A DNA stretch of 33,919 bases, taken from assembly GCA_050257395.1 (NCBI GenBank), contig JBLMWU010000109.1:1-33919 (forward strand), written 5' to 3'. This document shows, in pieces, positions 1 through 6,710 of the stretch (position 1 is the first letter of the stretch; every line of letters starts with the position of its first letter). Source of the stretch: JAIRTY01 sp050257395 (GTDB taxonomy: Bacteria; Actinomycetota; Actinomycetes; Streptosporangiales; Streptosporangiaceae). The position numbers and the translations under genes are program-made. Below the pieces are notes generated by a model, which did not search any database, had not been told where the DNA came from, and saw only the letters and a list, made by a program, of their open reading frames with translations.

Positions 1-4
1 CGGA

Positions 5-38
5 AGGGGGCCAGGACCCGTGACGGTCCTGGCCCCCT
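5..38 (-). terminator. Strong hairpin terminator after the small mobile-element operon
   Basis: Perfect inverted repeat: bases 5-18 pair with 25-38 (14 bp) around a 6-nt loop. It begins 17 nt past the stop codon of the minus-strand gene ending at 55, so it most likely terminates that transcript. There is no U-tract, which is normal for high-GC actinomycetes. Confidence 0.75.
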
Positions 39-54
39 CGCGGTGGAGCCCCGC

Positions 55-462
55 TCACTCCTCCTTGGCGGCTTCAGCAGCCTCCTCGCGCACCGGGTCG
101 CCTGGGCCCGGCTCGTCCTCCGGGGGCTGCGCCTTCGGCTTCCGGGTGGCCCTCGGCGTGGCCGCCGCCTTGCCGTTGCCCTTCGCCTTCGCGGCGTCAC
201 GCTCGGCCTTCTGCTTGGCAACCGCGCTGTCGATGAACCTGCCGAGCTTCTTGCCCAGCACCGGGCTCACCTTCGCGGCCTCCTTCACCGCCTGCGCTCG
301 GGTCAGCTCACCGGCCAGGTGTCGCTCCTTGAGCTGGCGCACCAGCCTGCTGTCGTGACCCCTGACGAACTTCGCCTGCTGGCGCTGGACGTGCTCGCCG
401 CACCCGCACGCGCACAGCGGGGTCTCGGCCTGGGTCTTGGCCTCGGTCTTGGTGGTTGTCAT
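55..462 (-). CDS. Small Lys/Ala-rich protein with a Cys cluster (possible zinc finger)
   Basis: Not a family I can name. The 135-residue product starts with a Thr/Lys-rich stretch, then a dense cysteine motif CACGCGEH followed within about 15 residues by FVRGHDSRL, a C-x-C-x-C...GHD pattern that could bind zinc. The remainder is basic and Ala/Lys/Pro-rich with an acidic tail, consistent with a disordered nucleic-acid-binding tail. I chose the ATG at 462 because GAGGAG lies 8 nt upstream; a GTG at 471 overlapping the previous stop (GTGA) is also possible and would couple it to the gene at 468-740. Its position beside an integrase suggests mobile-element cargo. A role in DNA or RNA binding is inference only. 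Confidence 0.7.
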   Translation of the reverse strand: MTTTKTEAKTQAETPLCACGCGEHVQRQQAKFVRGHDSRLVRQLKERHLAGELTRAQAVKEAAKVSPVLGKKLGRFIDSAVAKQKAERDAAKAKGNGKAAATPRATRKPKAQPPEDEPGPGDPVREEAAEAAKEE

Positions 463-467
463 CGTGC

Positions 468-740
468 TCACTCCTCATCCCAGTCCGCGTGAGCGCGGAC
501 CTCGTTCCAGAACTTGCCGTGGGCCTCCCGGCGGCTGTCGCCCAGATAGAGGCGGGCGTAGGGCCGCAGTGGCTCGCCCAGCCCGACCTCGTAGGTGCCG
601 TCCACGAACTCCAGCAGGCCGAGCAGTTCCTCGGCCGCCCCGAACTCGGCGGTCGTGATCGACAGCAGCTTCCGGCCGCCGATCACGTCAAGCCATGCCT
701 GCGAGGGGACCTCGCCAGACACGATCTCGGCATCCCGCAT
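468..740 (-). CDS. Hypothetical 90-residue protein, first gene of a two-gene unit
   Basis: Unrecognised small soluble acidic protein with no membrane segment or signal peptide. It has an ordinary mixed composition (MRDAEIVSGEVPSQ at the start, ending HADWDEE), unlike the arginine-rich antisense readings around it, which supports real coding. Its stop codon sits at the possible GTG start of the following gene, so the two are probably co-transcribed and end at the hairpin at 5-38. An ATG at 740 has GGAG about 8 nt upstream. The neighbouring integrase points to a phage or integrative element; the product could be a small phage-type accessory protein. No function is claimed. Confidence 0.65.
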   Translation of the reverse strand: MRDAEIVSGEVPSQAWLDVIGGRKLLSITTAEFGAAEELLGLLEFVDGTYEVGLGEPLRPYARLYLGDSRREAHGKFWNEVRAHADWDEE

Positions 741-1180
741 CTCCCCTCACTCCTCCCGCTGCCGACTGTCAGCGAGATGGCAGCGGGGAGGCCACACCAG
801 CCGGGCTGCAACCTGGGGAGCCTGCGCGGTCGCCGTCCGCGAACCGGGCTAGGACGCGTTCCCCGGCCCGTAGCGGGCCTCGGCCCCGTCCTGTGTGGCC
901 GGGCACAGACCGGGGTCCGGGGAAGCCGGCACCGTGCAGGCGGGCCGTGGGGAACCGGCAGTCCGCCCCGGTGGGGCATCCCGGGTACGCGAAGGCCCCG
1001 TGCAAGCAGGGCCCCCGCCGGGGAGTCCCAGCGGGGGCCCTGTTGGGCGGCCCTGGGGTGATGCAGGGTGACGGGTCCGCCCGGACCCAGCCCGCAACCC
1101 TCAGCCGAACTGCCGGGAGATCCAGCAGTTCCGCCGCCGAACCGGAGTCCTGCGGGAACGGTCGCGTCTGGGCGGCCCGG
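741..1180. other. 440-bp gene-free region between the small operon and the integrase
   Basis: I see no convincing gene here. Short open frames on both strands are arginine/proline-rich and look like GC-driven noise. The region must hold the promoter of the 468-740 gene, and it contains the hairpin at 1007-1042. Confidence 0.5.
1007..1042 (-). terminator. Hairpin terminator downstream of the integrase
   Basis: Bases 1007-1018 (CAGGGCCCCCGC) pair perfectly with 1031-1042, 12 bp, around a 12-nt loop. It lies about 140 nt beyond the integrase stop codon on the minus strand and is the only strong stem before the next gene, so it probably ends the integrase transcript. Confidence 0.55.
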
Positions 1181-2089
1181 TCAGAACCGCCCGAGGCGCA
1201 GGCGGCGGGCCTCCTCCTGGGCCAGCTCCGCGCTCGCGCTTGCCGTGTAGCGGGTGATCATGTCGGAGTTCCGGGTCCAGCCGCCAGCAGACCGCAGCCC
1301 TTCCTCGCTGCCGCCAGCCCGCCGCCACCGGACTGCGCCCGTGTGACGCAGCCTGTGCAGGTGGAAGCCGTCGATGCCAGCACGCGTCGCCCTGACCTTG
1401 ATCGCATTCGACAGGCCCGGATAGCTGAACGGCTTCAAGGAGCCGTTGCCTGGCAGCCACAGCGCCGCCGTGTGCACCGCAAGGGGCTGACGGCTCCGCA
1501 CCCGCCGGTAGCGGTCCAGGGCCGTGCCGGTCTCCGGGCCGAACGGCACCCACCGTCCCTTCCCGCCCTTCCCCCGGACGACGTGAGCCAGCCCCGCCCG
1601 CAGGTCCACGTCAGCGACCGTCAGGGCCAGCAACTCAGCGGACCGCAGCATCCCCTCGGTCATCAGCCGGACAATCGCCTCGTCGCGGCGGTCGAGGAAC
1701 GCCGTGCCCTTGCACGCTTTGAGCAGCGCCGCCATCTGCGCGTCAGTCAGGTGGGGCACCACCGGGTCATCGAGCTTCGGCAGCCGGAGCCCGTCCAACA
1801 CGTCATAGTCCCGCTCGCCTTCATCCCGCAGCCAGCGGGCGAAGCGGTGCAGTGCTGCCTGCCGCAGCCGGAGCGTCCCCGGCCGCTGCCCGGCCCGCCG
1901 CAGGTCCGTGATGAATGCCTGCACGCCCGGCTTGTCAAGGACGGGCTCGGCCCCACCCTGGGCCTCGTACCACCGGAAGAAGCTGGTCAGCGACCACCTG
2001 TACGCGTACAGCGTGGCCGGGCTCTTGCCCTCGGCTTCCAGCGCCAGCATCCACGATTCGGCCAGGTCCCTCAGCGGGACCTCGGTCAC
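1181..2089 (-). CDS. Tyrosine recombinase / phage-type integrase
   Basis: Catalyses site-specific strand exchange that integrates and excises a mobile element. An N-terminal SAM-like core-binding domain (from LAESWMLALEAEGKS) is followed by the catalytic domain with the full set of residues. Counted from the GTG at 2089 these are R149 (GMLRSAEL), K177 (GKGGKGRW), H245 and R248 (HRLRHT), W271 (GGWTRN) in the H/W position, and Y281 (MITRYT). The 302-residue length is normal. The frame stays open to a GTG at 2227 (348 residues), but that extra stretch is AT-richer and promoter-like, and GAGGAAG lies about 9 nt before 2089, so I prefer the shorter form. It sits beside an RDD gene, not a tRNA, so the attachment site is not obvious. 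It looks intact. Confidence 0.9.
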   Translation of the reverse strand: MTEVPLRDLAESWMLALEAEGKSPATLYAYRWSLTSFFRWYEAQGGAEPVLDKPGVQAFITDLRRAGQRPGTLRLRQAALHRFARWLRDEGERDYDVLDGLRLPKLDDPVVPHLTDAQMAALLKACKGTAFLDRRDEAIVRLMTEGMLRSAELLALTVADVDLRAGLAHVVRGKGGKGRWVPFGPETGTALDRYRRVRSRQPLAVHTAALWLPGNGSLKPFSYPGLSNAIKVRATRAGIDGFHLHRLRHTGAVRWRRAGGSEEGLRSAGGWTRNSDMITRYTASASAELAQEEARRLRLGRF

Positions 2090-2229
2090 GGATGCCGGCT
2101 TCCTCGTCTCGGTCGTCGTCTTCGCTCCTCTTCGTTCAGGAGCGCATCGCCGGATTGCCGGGTTAACAACCGCTGTATCGCCACCGGCCCCGGTACGTGC
2201 CGCTCTGCGCGCACTGTATATGCGCACGT

Positions 2230-2311
2230 CAGGGGCACATTCTCGGGTTTAACCGGACAGGTTCAGCACAGGGGCAGAAACGCGTGTTACGTGATCCTCT
2301 GCCTGCCCCTG
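2230..2311. repeat. Short direct and inverted repeats next to the integrase start
   Basis: CAGGGGCA occurs directly at 2230-2237 and 2269-2276. CAGGGGCAG at 2269-2277 has an inverted partner at 2303-2311. They lie in the AT-richer strip between the integrase and the RDD gene, where arm-type recombinase sites or an attachment junction would be expected. The assignment is inference; only the repeats are seen. Confidence 0.3.
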
Positions 2312-2399
2312 CACGGAACCGCTGGTCAGAGGCTACGGCCGCCCGGCCGCTGGCCTGCGGGCGGGGCCGGGCCGGGATCCAGGCGGTGGCCGGGCGAGA

Positions 2400-2405
2400 T
2401 ACCGT
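2400..2405 (+). promoter_or_regulatory. -10 box TACCGT of a probable leaderless promoter (RDD gene)
   Basis: TACCGT is followed by 6 nt and the GTG start at 2412. This spacing places the transcription start at or next to the start codon, as in actinobacterial leaderless mRNAs. No Shine-Dalgarno sequence is present. Confidence 0.5.
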
Positions 2406-2411
2406 TAGTGC

Positions 2412-2903
2412 GTGGCACAACGACGCGGGACTGGGTCGTGGCTGTCCGGGGTGCCCGCGCAGGGCGCGGCAGAGGAGTATCCCGGGCAGCGTCTCGGCCT
2501 GCCCGAGCACGGCCCGCGGGCGGTCGCGGGCATGGGCCGGCGCCTGCTGGCGCTGCTCATCGACTGGGTGGCGGCCACGATGATCGCGCTCGGCGCGGTG
2601 TCGCTGCGCTCACCGGGCCCGGCCCGGGCGGGCGGGACGCTGGCCCTGATCAACCAGGCGCAGCACTGGGCCCTGCCGGTGTTCGCGGTGATGGTCTACC
2701 TGCTGACTGCGCTGGCCGGCCTCACCCTGGGCAAGCGGCTGCTGGGCATCCGGGTGGCCAGGCTGGACGGCAGGCCCGTGGGCTTCGGCTGGGCGCTGGT
2801 GCGCACCCTGCTGCTGCTGGCCGTGGTCCCGGCTCTCTTCACCGACCGTGACCAGCGCGGCCTGCACGACCGGGCCGCCAACACGGTGGTCATCCGCTCC
2901 TAG
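2412..2903 (+). CDS. RDD family membrane protein
   Basis: A 163-residue integral membrane protein of the RDD family (PF06271), whose function is poorly known. The first RDD-type signature is GMGRRLLALLIDWVAATMIA near residues 40-60 (Arg and Asp in the first helix). A middle hydrophobic helix follows at about 85-105 with TLGKRLLGIRV after it, and the C-terminal part ends DRDQRGLHDRAANTVVIR, the conserved family close. In Mycobacterium and Streptomyces an RDD gene lies next to the DUF4191 gene and glnA; here DUF4191 is 3.8 kb away and an integrase takes the other side. Its TAG stop shares the palindrome CTAG with the stop of the convergent tetR. Confidence 0.88.
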   Translation: MAQRRGTGSWLSGVPAQGAAEEYPGQRLGLPEHGPRAVAGMGRRLLALLIDWVAATMIALGAVSLRSPGPARAGGTLALINQAQHWALPVFAVMVYLLTALAGLTLGKRLLGIRVARLDGRPVGFGWALVRTLLLLAVVPALFTDRDQRGLHDRAANTVVIRS

Positions 2904-3463
2904 CCCCCGGGCTGCCCGCCCACCCCGCCGACGAACCGGGCGACGGTATCGGCCAGCCGCTGCGCGGTGAGGTCCACCGGCGCCAGCGGCAGCACTATGT
3001 GGCTGACCACCAGCCGCACGATCGACTCCGCCCCGAAGGCCAGGTCCGCGGGGCTGATGTCCGGCAGATGCGCGGCCGCCCACTCCTCCAGCACCGCCGT
3101 GGCCGTGACGAGGACCAGTTCCGCCCGGGTGGTCAGGAACGGCAGCAGTTCGCCGGCGCCGCCCCGGGCGCTGGTCAGGATGGCCTTGATGAGTGGGTTG
3201 GCCGCTGCCTCCCGCAGCACATGCAGGATCGCGTCGTACGCCCCGGCCCGCACATCGCTGCCGTGCGCGAACAGGCGCGTGCGCACACCGGCGACGAAAC
3301 GGTCCACCTCACGCTGGGTGAGCGCCTCGGCCAGCCCGCCCTTGCTGGTGAACTCGTTGTAGACGGTCTGCCGGCTCACCCCGGCCGCCGCGGCGACCTG
3401 GCCCATCCGCACGCCGGCCCAGCCGTGCGCGATCGTCAGCTCCCGGGCCGCATCCACGATCAC
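2900..3463 (-). CDS. TetR family transcriptional regulator (AlkU/AlkX-like)
   Basis: A DNA-binding repressor of about 187 residues. The helix-turn-helix is clear near the N-terminus: ARELTIAHGWAGVRMGQV followed by AAAAGVSRQTVYNEFTSK, a sequence style I associate with TetR regulators next to actinobacterial alkB genes. The ligand domain follows and ends GGVGGQPGG. The start is uncertain. The frame is open far upstream only because it reads antisense through alkB; the GTG at 3463 is the first plausible codon before the conserved helix, but it lacks both an SD and a -10 box. The native 5' end may therefore have been lost at the same junction that truncates alkB. A ligand such as an alkane or fatty acid is inferred from context only. 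Confidence 0.8.
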   Translation of the reverse strand: MIVDAARELTIAHGWAGVRMGQVAAAAGVSRQTVYNEFTSKGGLAEALTQREVDRFVAGVRTRLFAHGSDVRAGAYDAILHVLREAAANPLIKAILTSARGGAGELLPFLTTRAELVLVTATAVLEEWAAAHLPDISPADLAFGAESIVRLVVSHIVLPLAPVDLTAQRLADTVARFVGGVGGQPGG

Positions 3464-3472
3464 GTCGCGCAG

Positions 3473-4306
3473 GTGCTGGCGCGCGACGTCGCGGTAGGGG
3501 TCCTCACGGCGGGCATCGTCAACGGCATCGCCATCAACACCGCCCACGAACTGGGGCACAAGCGGGAGGCGGTGGAGCGCTGGCTGTCGAAGGTCGCCCT
3601 TGCACCCACCGGCTACGGCCACTTCTACGTCGAGCACAACCGCGGCCACCACGTGCGGGTCGCCACCCCGGAGGATCCGGCCAGCGCCCGGCTCGGCGAG
3701 AGCTTCTGGGCGTTCTGGCCGCGCACGGTGCTGGGCAGCCTGGTTTCCGCCTGGCGGCTGGAGACAGGCCGGTTCCGCATCCGCGGCCGCAGCCCCTGGA
3801 CGTGGCGCAACAGCGTGCTCAACGCCTGGGCCATGACCGCCGTGCTCGCCGCCGGGCTGATCGCCGGCTTCGGCCCGCGCGTGCTCCCGTTCTTCGCCCT
3901 GCAGGCAGTGGCCGGGTTCTCCCTGCTGGAGGTCGTCAACTACCTGGAGCACTACGGCCTGTGCCGGCAGCGCACCCCAGCCGGCCGCTACGAGAAGGTC
4001 ACCCCCCGGCACAGCTGGAACAGCGACCGGGTCGTCACCGACATCTTCCTGTTCCAGCTGCAGCGGCACAGCGACCACCACGCCAATCCGCTGCGGCGCT
4101 ATCAGACCCTGCGCAGCTTCGGGGAGTCACCGCAGCTGCCAGGCGGCTACGCCACGATGGTCGTGACCGCGCTGATCACCCCGCTGTGGCGGCGGATCAT
4201 GGACCCGAAGGTGCTGGCGCACTACGGCGGCGACCTGTCCCTGGCCAATGTGCACCCCGCCGCCGCCCGGCGGCTGCAGGCCCGCTGCCCCCGGCAGCCG
4301 GGCTGA
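3473..4306 (+). pseudogene. alkB: 5'-truncated alkane 1-monooxygenase (AlkB)
   Basis: The membrane di-iron alkane hydroxylase, which oxidises the terminal carbon of n-alkanes with electrons from rubredoxin. All histidine boxes are present, counted from GTG 3473: HELGHK at 25-30, EHNRGHH at 54-60 followed by VATPEDPASAR, LQRHSDHHANP at about 197-207, and the NYLEHYG motif near 157-163. AlkB proteins are normally around 400 residues; this one has about 277 and begins just before box 1, so the first transmembrane helices (over 100 residues) are missing. The 5' edge runs straight into a divergent tetR. No rubredoxin gene follows; the next gene is a convergent DAHP synthase. Probably non-functional, or an assembly chimera. 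Confidence 0.85.
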
Positions 4307-4318
4307 CCGGCCCGCACG

Positions 4319-5377
4319 TCAGCGGAGCGTGCGGCGCTCCCGGACGGCGGCGGCGAGCTCGCTGAGCACGACCGCGGTGGCGTCGATGTCCATGCACGCG
4401 TCGGTGACGCTCTGGCCGTAGACCAGCCGGGCCGGGTCCCCCGGCTCCTGCCTGCCTTCGACCAGGAAGCTCTCCAGCATGACGCCGATGAGGCCGCTCT
4501 CGCCCGCGGCCAGCTGGCCGGCCAGCGCCTCGGCCACCACGGCCTGGCGGCGGTGGTCCTTGCCGCTGTTGCCGTGGCTGGCGTCCACCATCACCCGGCG
4601 CGGCAGCCCGGCGGCGGCGATCCGCTCCAGCGCGGCGCCGACCTGGCCGGCCTCGTAGTTCGGCCCGGACCGGCCGCCGCGCAGGATCACATGGCAGTCC
4701 GGGTTGCCGGCGGTGGTGACCACCGCACCCGTCCCGTCCGGGGTGACACCGAAGAACGTGTGCCCGGACGCGGCCGCGCGGCAGGCGTCCACGGCGACCT
4801 GGATGTCGCCGTCGGTGCCGTTCTTGAACCCGACCGGCATCGACAGGCCGGATGCGAGCTGGCGGTGCACCTGGCTCTCGGTGGTGCGGGCGCCGATCGC
4901 GCCCCAGGCGACGGTGTCGGCGATGTACTGCGGGGTGATCGGGTCCAGCCACTCGCAGCCCACCGGCAGCCCCAGCCCGCTGATGTCCAGCAGGATCCGG
5001 CGGGCCAGCTGGAGGCCCCGGTGGACGTCGTGGCTGCCGTCCAGCGCCGGGTCGTTGATCAGGCCCTTCCAGCCGGTCACCGTGCGCGGTTTCTCGAAGT
5101 AGACCCGCATCACGATCAGCAGGTCCTCGCGCAGGCTGTCGCGGAGCTTGGCGAGCCGGCCCGCGTAGTCCAGCGCGGCCACCGGGTCATGCACCGAGCA
5201 CGGCCCCGCCACCACCAGCAGCCGGTCGTCATCCCCGGTGAGCACGGCGCGCACCTCGGCCCGGCCCGCCTCGACGGTGGCGGTCTCCTCGCTGCCGAGC
5301 GGCAGCCCGGCCAGCAGTTCTGACGGCGGGATCAGCGGCTCATAGCCCCGAACCCGGATATCGCTGGTGTGCGGCAC
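4319..5377 (-). CDS. 3-deoxy-7-phosphoheptulonate synthase (DAHP synthase), type I
   Basis: First enzyme of the shikimate pathway: phosphoenolpyruvate plus erythrose 4-phosphate gives DAHP. The 352-residue length and motifs are those of the AroF/G/H class: VVAGPCSVHDPVAALDYA, EKPRTVTGWKGLINDP, GARTTESQVHRQLASG, VGFKNGTDGDI, and the metal/substrate stretches VDASHGNSGKDHRRQ and MLESFLVEGRQ. The GTG at 5377 has GGAGGAG about 7 nt upstream; the longer open frame is antisense noise. Many actinomycetes use the unrelated type II enzyme for bulk aromatic synthesis, so this may be a second copy serving a specialised need. It is convergent with alkB and follows the decarboxylase-like gene on the same strand after 149 bp. 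No feedback specificity can be read from the sequence. Confidence 0.92.
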   Translation of the reverse strand: MPHTSDIRVRGYEPLIPPSELLAGLPLGSEETATVEAGRAEVRAVLTGDDDRLLVVAGPCSVHDPVAALDYAGRLAKLRDSLREDLLIVMRVYFEKPRTVTGWKGLINDPALDGSHDVHRGLQLARRILLDISGLGLPVGCEWLDPITPQYIADTVAWGAIGARTTESQVHRQLASGLSMPVGFKNGTDGDIQVAVDACRAAASGHTFFGVTPDGTGAVVTTAGNPDCHVILRGGRSGPNYEAGQVGAALERIAAAGLPRRVMVDASHGNSGKDHRRQAVVAEALAGQLAAGESGLIGVMLESFLVEGRQEPGDPARLVYGQSVTDACMDIDATAVVLSELAAAVRERRTLR

Positions 5378-5526
5378 CCCGACTCTCCTCCCAGCCGATG
5401 CAGCCACTTTCACCCCGGGCGCGGGCGGCGGTTCCACGCTACACGCGGGCATCGCGGGGCGGTGACGGCGGCCCGCCGTCCCCGCAGGCCGGGACGCCGG
5501 CCGCGGGCGGACGGCCCGCCGCCGGG

Positions 5527-6519
5527 TCAGACGATGTGCGTCGCGCGGGTCTCCGGGGCGAACAGCTCGGCGGGCTCCGCTGGCCCGCTGGCCAGGTGCT
5601 GCTCGCGGGAGTAGCGCAGGAAGGTGCGCAGGGTCTGCTCGTTGGCCTCCAGGCCGTAGGACCAGAAGTCCGGGCCCATCACCTCGCGGGTCCGCTCCAC
5701 CTCGGCATACAGCCACGGCAGCAGGTAGCGGCTGGCCGCGGTCTCGGCCATCCGTTCCTCGGTGCGCGCCTTGGCCTCGGCGAACGCCTTGTACAGCGAT
5801 CCGGCCAGCCAGGGGTGGCGGTTGTAGACGTCCCGGCGCAGCACCACCACGTGCATGATCGGGAAGATCCCGGTGGCGGCGAAGTAGCGTTCCTCCTCGA
5901 CCCGGGCGTCGGGGAACAGGCGCCGCACCCGCGGGTCACCCTCGGCGAACGGGCGCGGGGTGCGCGGGCTGTACATCGCGTCGATCTCGCCCTCGGCCAG
6001 CATCCGGTCGAGGGTGGCGCCCGGCGGTATCTCCTCGATCTCGACCCCTGGCTGCACCGGGTGGCTGATCTTGGCGACCCGGCCGGGCCGCTGCAGGCCG
6101 CCGGTGCGGTACCGGACGGACGCCACCGGCACGCCGTAGTGCTCGGCCAGGATGCCGCGGATCCACACCGCCGCCGTCACCTGGTACTCCGGCACGCCGA
6201 CCACCCGCCCGGCCAGGTCAGCGGGCTCTTTGATGGCGCTGCCCGCGTGCACGTAGATGCCGTTGTGCCGGAACGCCCGGGACGGGAACACCGGGATCGC
6301 GATGAACGGCGCGTCCTGGCCGAGGCTGATCACGTACGAGGACAGGGACATCTCCGCGGCGTCGAACTCGCGGAAGCGCGCCATCCGGAAGAAGGTCTCC
6401 TCCACCGGCAGGTTCAGGTAGGTCAGGTCCACCCCGTCCGGCCGGATGTCGCCCGTGGCCAGCGGCAGCGTGCGGTCGTAGTCCCAGCACGCCAGGGTCA
6501 GCGGCACCCGCAGGCTCAT
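5527..6519 (-). CDS. 4,5-dihydroxyphthalate decarboxylase-like / substrate-binding-fold protein
   Basis: A 330-residue protein resembling the 4,5-dihydroxyphthalate decarboxylase group, which has a periplasmic-binding-protein fold. Typical features are LACWDYDRTLPL near the N-terminus, PEGV-like RPDGVDLTYLNLPVEE, FFRMARFREFDAAEMSLSSY, and later GVPEYQVTAAVWIRGIL. There is no signal peptide, so it is probably cytoplasmic. Members of this group are often annotated either as ABC substrate-binding proteins or as decarboxylases, so the actual reaction is uncertain. The ATG at 6519 is preferred because GAGG lies about 7 nt upstream; a TTG at 6531 is possible. It precedes the DAHP synthase on the same strand. 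A link to aromatic metabolism is inferred. Confidence 0.75.
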   Translation of the reverse strand: MSLRVPLTLACWDYDRTLPLATGDIRPDGVDLTYLNLPVEETFFRMARFREFDAAEMSLSSYVISLGQDAPFIAIPVFPSRAFRHNGIYVHAGSAIKEPADLAGRVVGVPEYQVTAAVWIRGILAEHYGVPVASVRYRTGGLQRPGRVAKISHPVQPGVEIEEIPPGATLDRMLAEGEIDAMYSPRTPRPFAEGDPRVRRLFPDARVEEERYFAATGIFPIMHVVVLRRDVYNRHPWLAGSLYKAFAEAKARTEERMAETAASRYLLPWLYAEVERTREVMGPDFWSYGLEANEQTLRTFLRYSREQHLASGPAEPAELFAPETRATHIV

Positions 6520-6542
6520 CGGCGACCTCAAGACTGAGTCAC

Positions 6543-6548
6543 AAAGTA
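6543..6548 (-). promoter_or_regulatory. Possible -10 box in an AT-rich promoter island
   Basis: On the minus strand TACTTT is about 24 nt before the ATG at 6519, inside a strip (6536-6570) that is strikingly AT-rich for this window. The strip also carries TATG-N6-CATA (6551-6564), a possible operator. No good -35 hexamer is seen. Confidence 0.3.
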
Positions 6549-6650
6549 CGTATGAGATTACATATTAGCGGGCCAGGCTGTGCAGACGGGAGAGCGAGAC
6601 CGAGGGCATTTTACCTGCCCGTGACCAGGGCAGGGCGGGCACCCGGCGGG

Positions 6651-6705
6651 CGCCGCCCGCTGGGGGCCGGCGGAGGCCGGCCCGGCTGCGGCGCAGCGGG
6701 CGGCG
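6651..6705 (-). terminator. Large hairpin after the DUF4191 gene
   Basis: CGCCGCCCGCTG at 6651-6662 pairs perfectly with 6694-6705 (12 bp). The spacer itself contains a GGCCGG/CCGGCC stem, so a branched structure is likely. It lies 6 nt past the DUF4191 stop codon on the minus strand. Confidence 0.55.
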
Positions 6706-6710
6706 GCGCG

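Noticed and set aside
769..1005. Small open frame of 78 codons between the integrase and the 468-740 gene
   Set aside because: Pro/Gly/Arg-rich, no SD, no family resemblance; more likely non-coding.
2160..2411. A tRNA attachment site for the integrase
   Set aside because: I could not find a cloverleaf or a T-loop sequence in this strip; only short repeats are present.
2999..3472. N-terminal extension of the AlkB frame to 435 residues
   Set aside because: This part is antisense to tetR and contains Gln/Arg-rich sequence instead of the expected AlkB membrane helices.
3464..4081. N-terminal extension of the TetR frame to 393 residues
   Set aside because: The extra residues are the antisense reading of the alkB histidine-box region; TetR proteins do not have such an extension.
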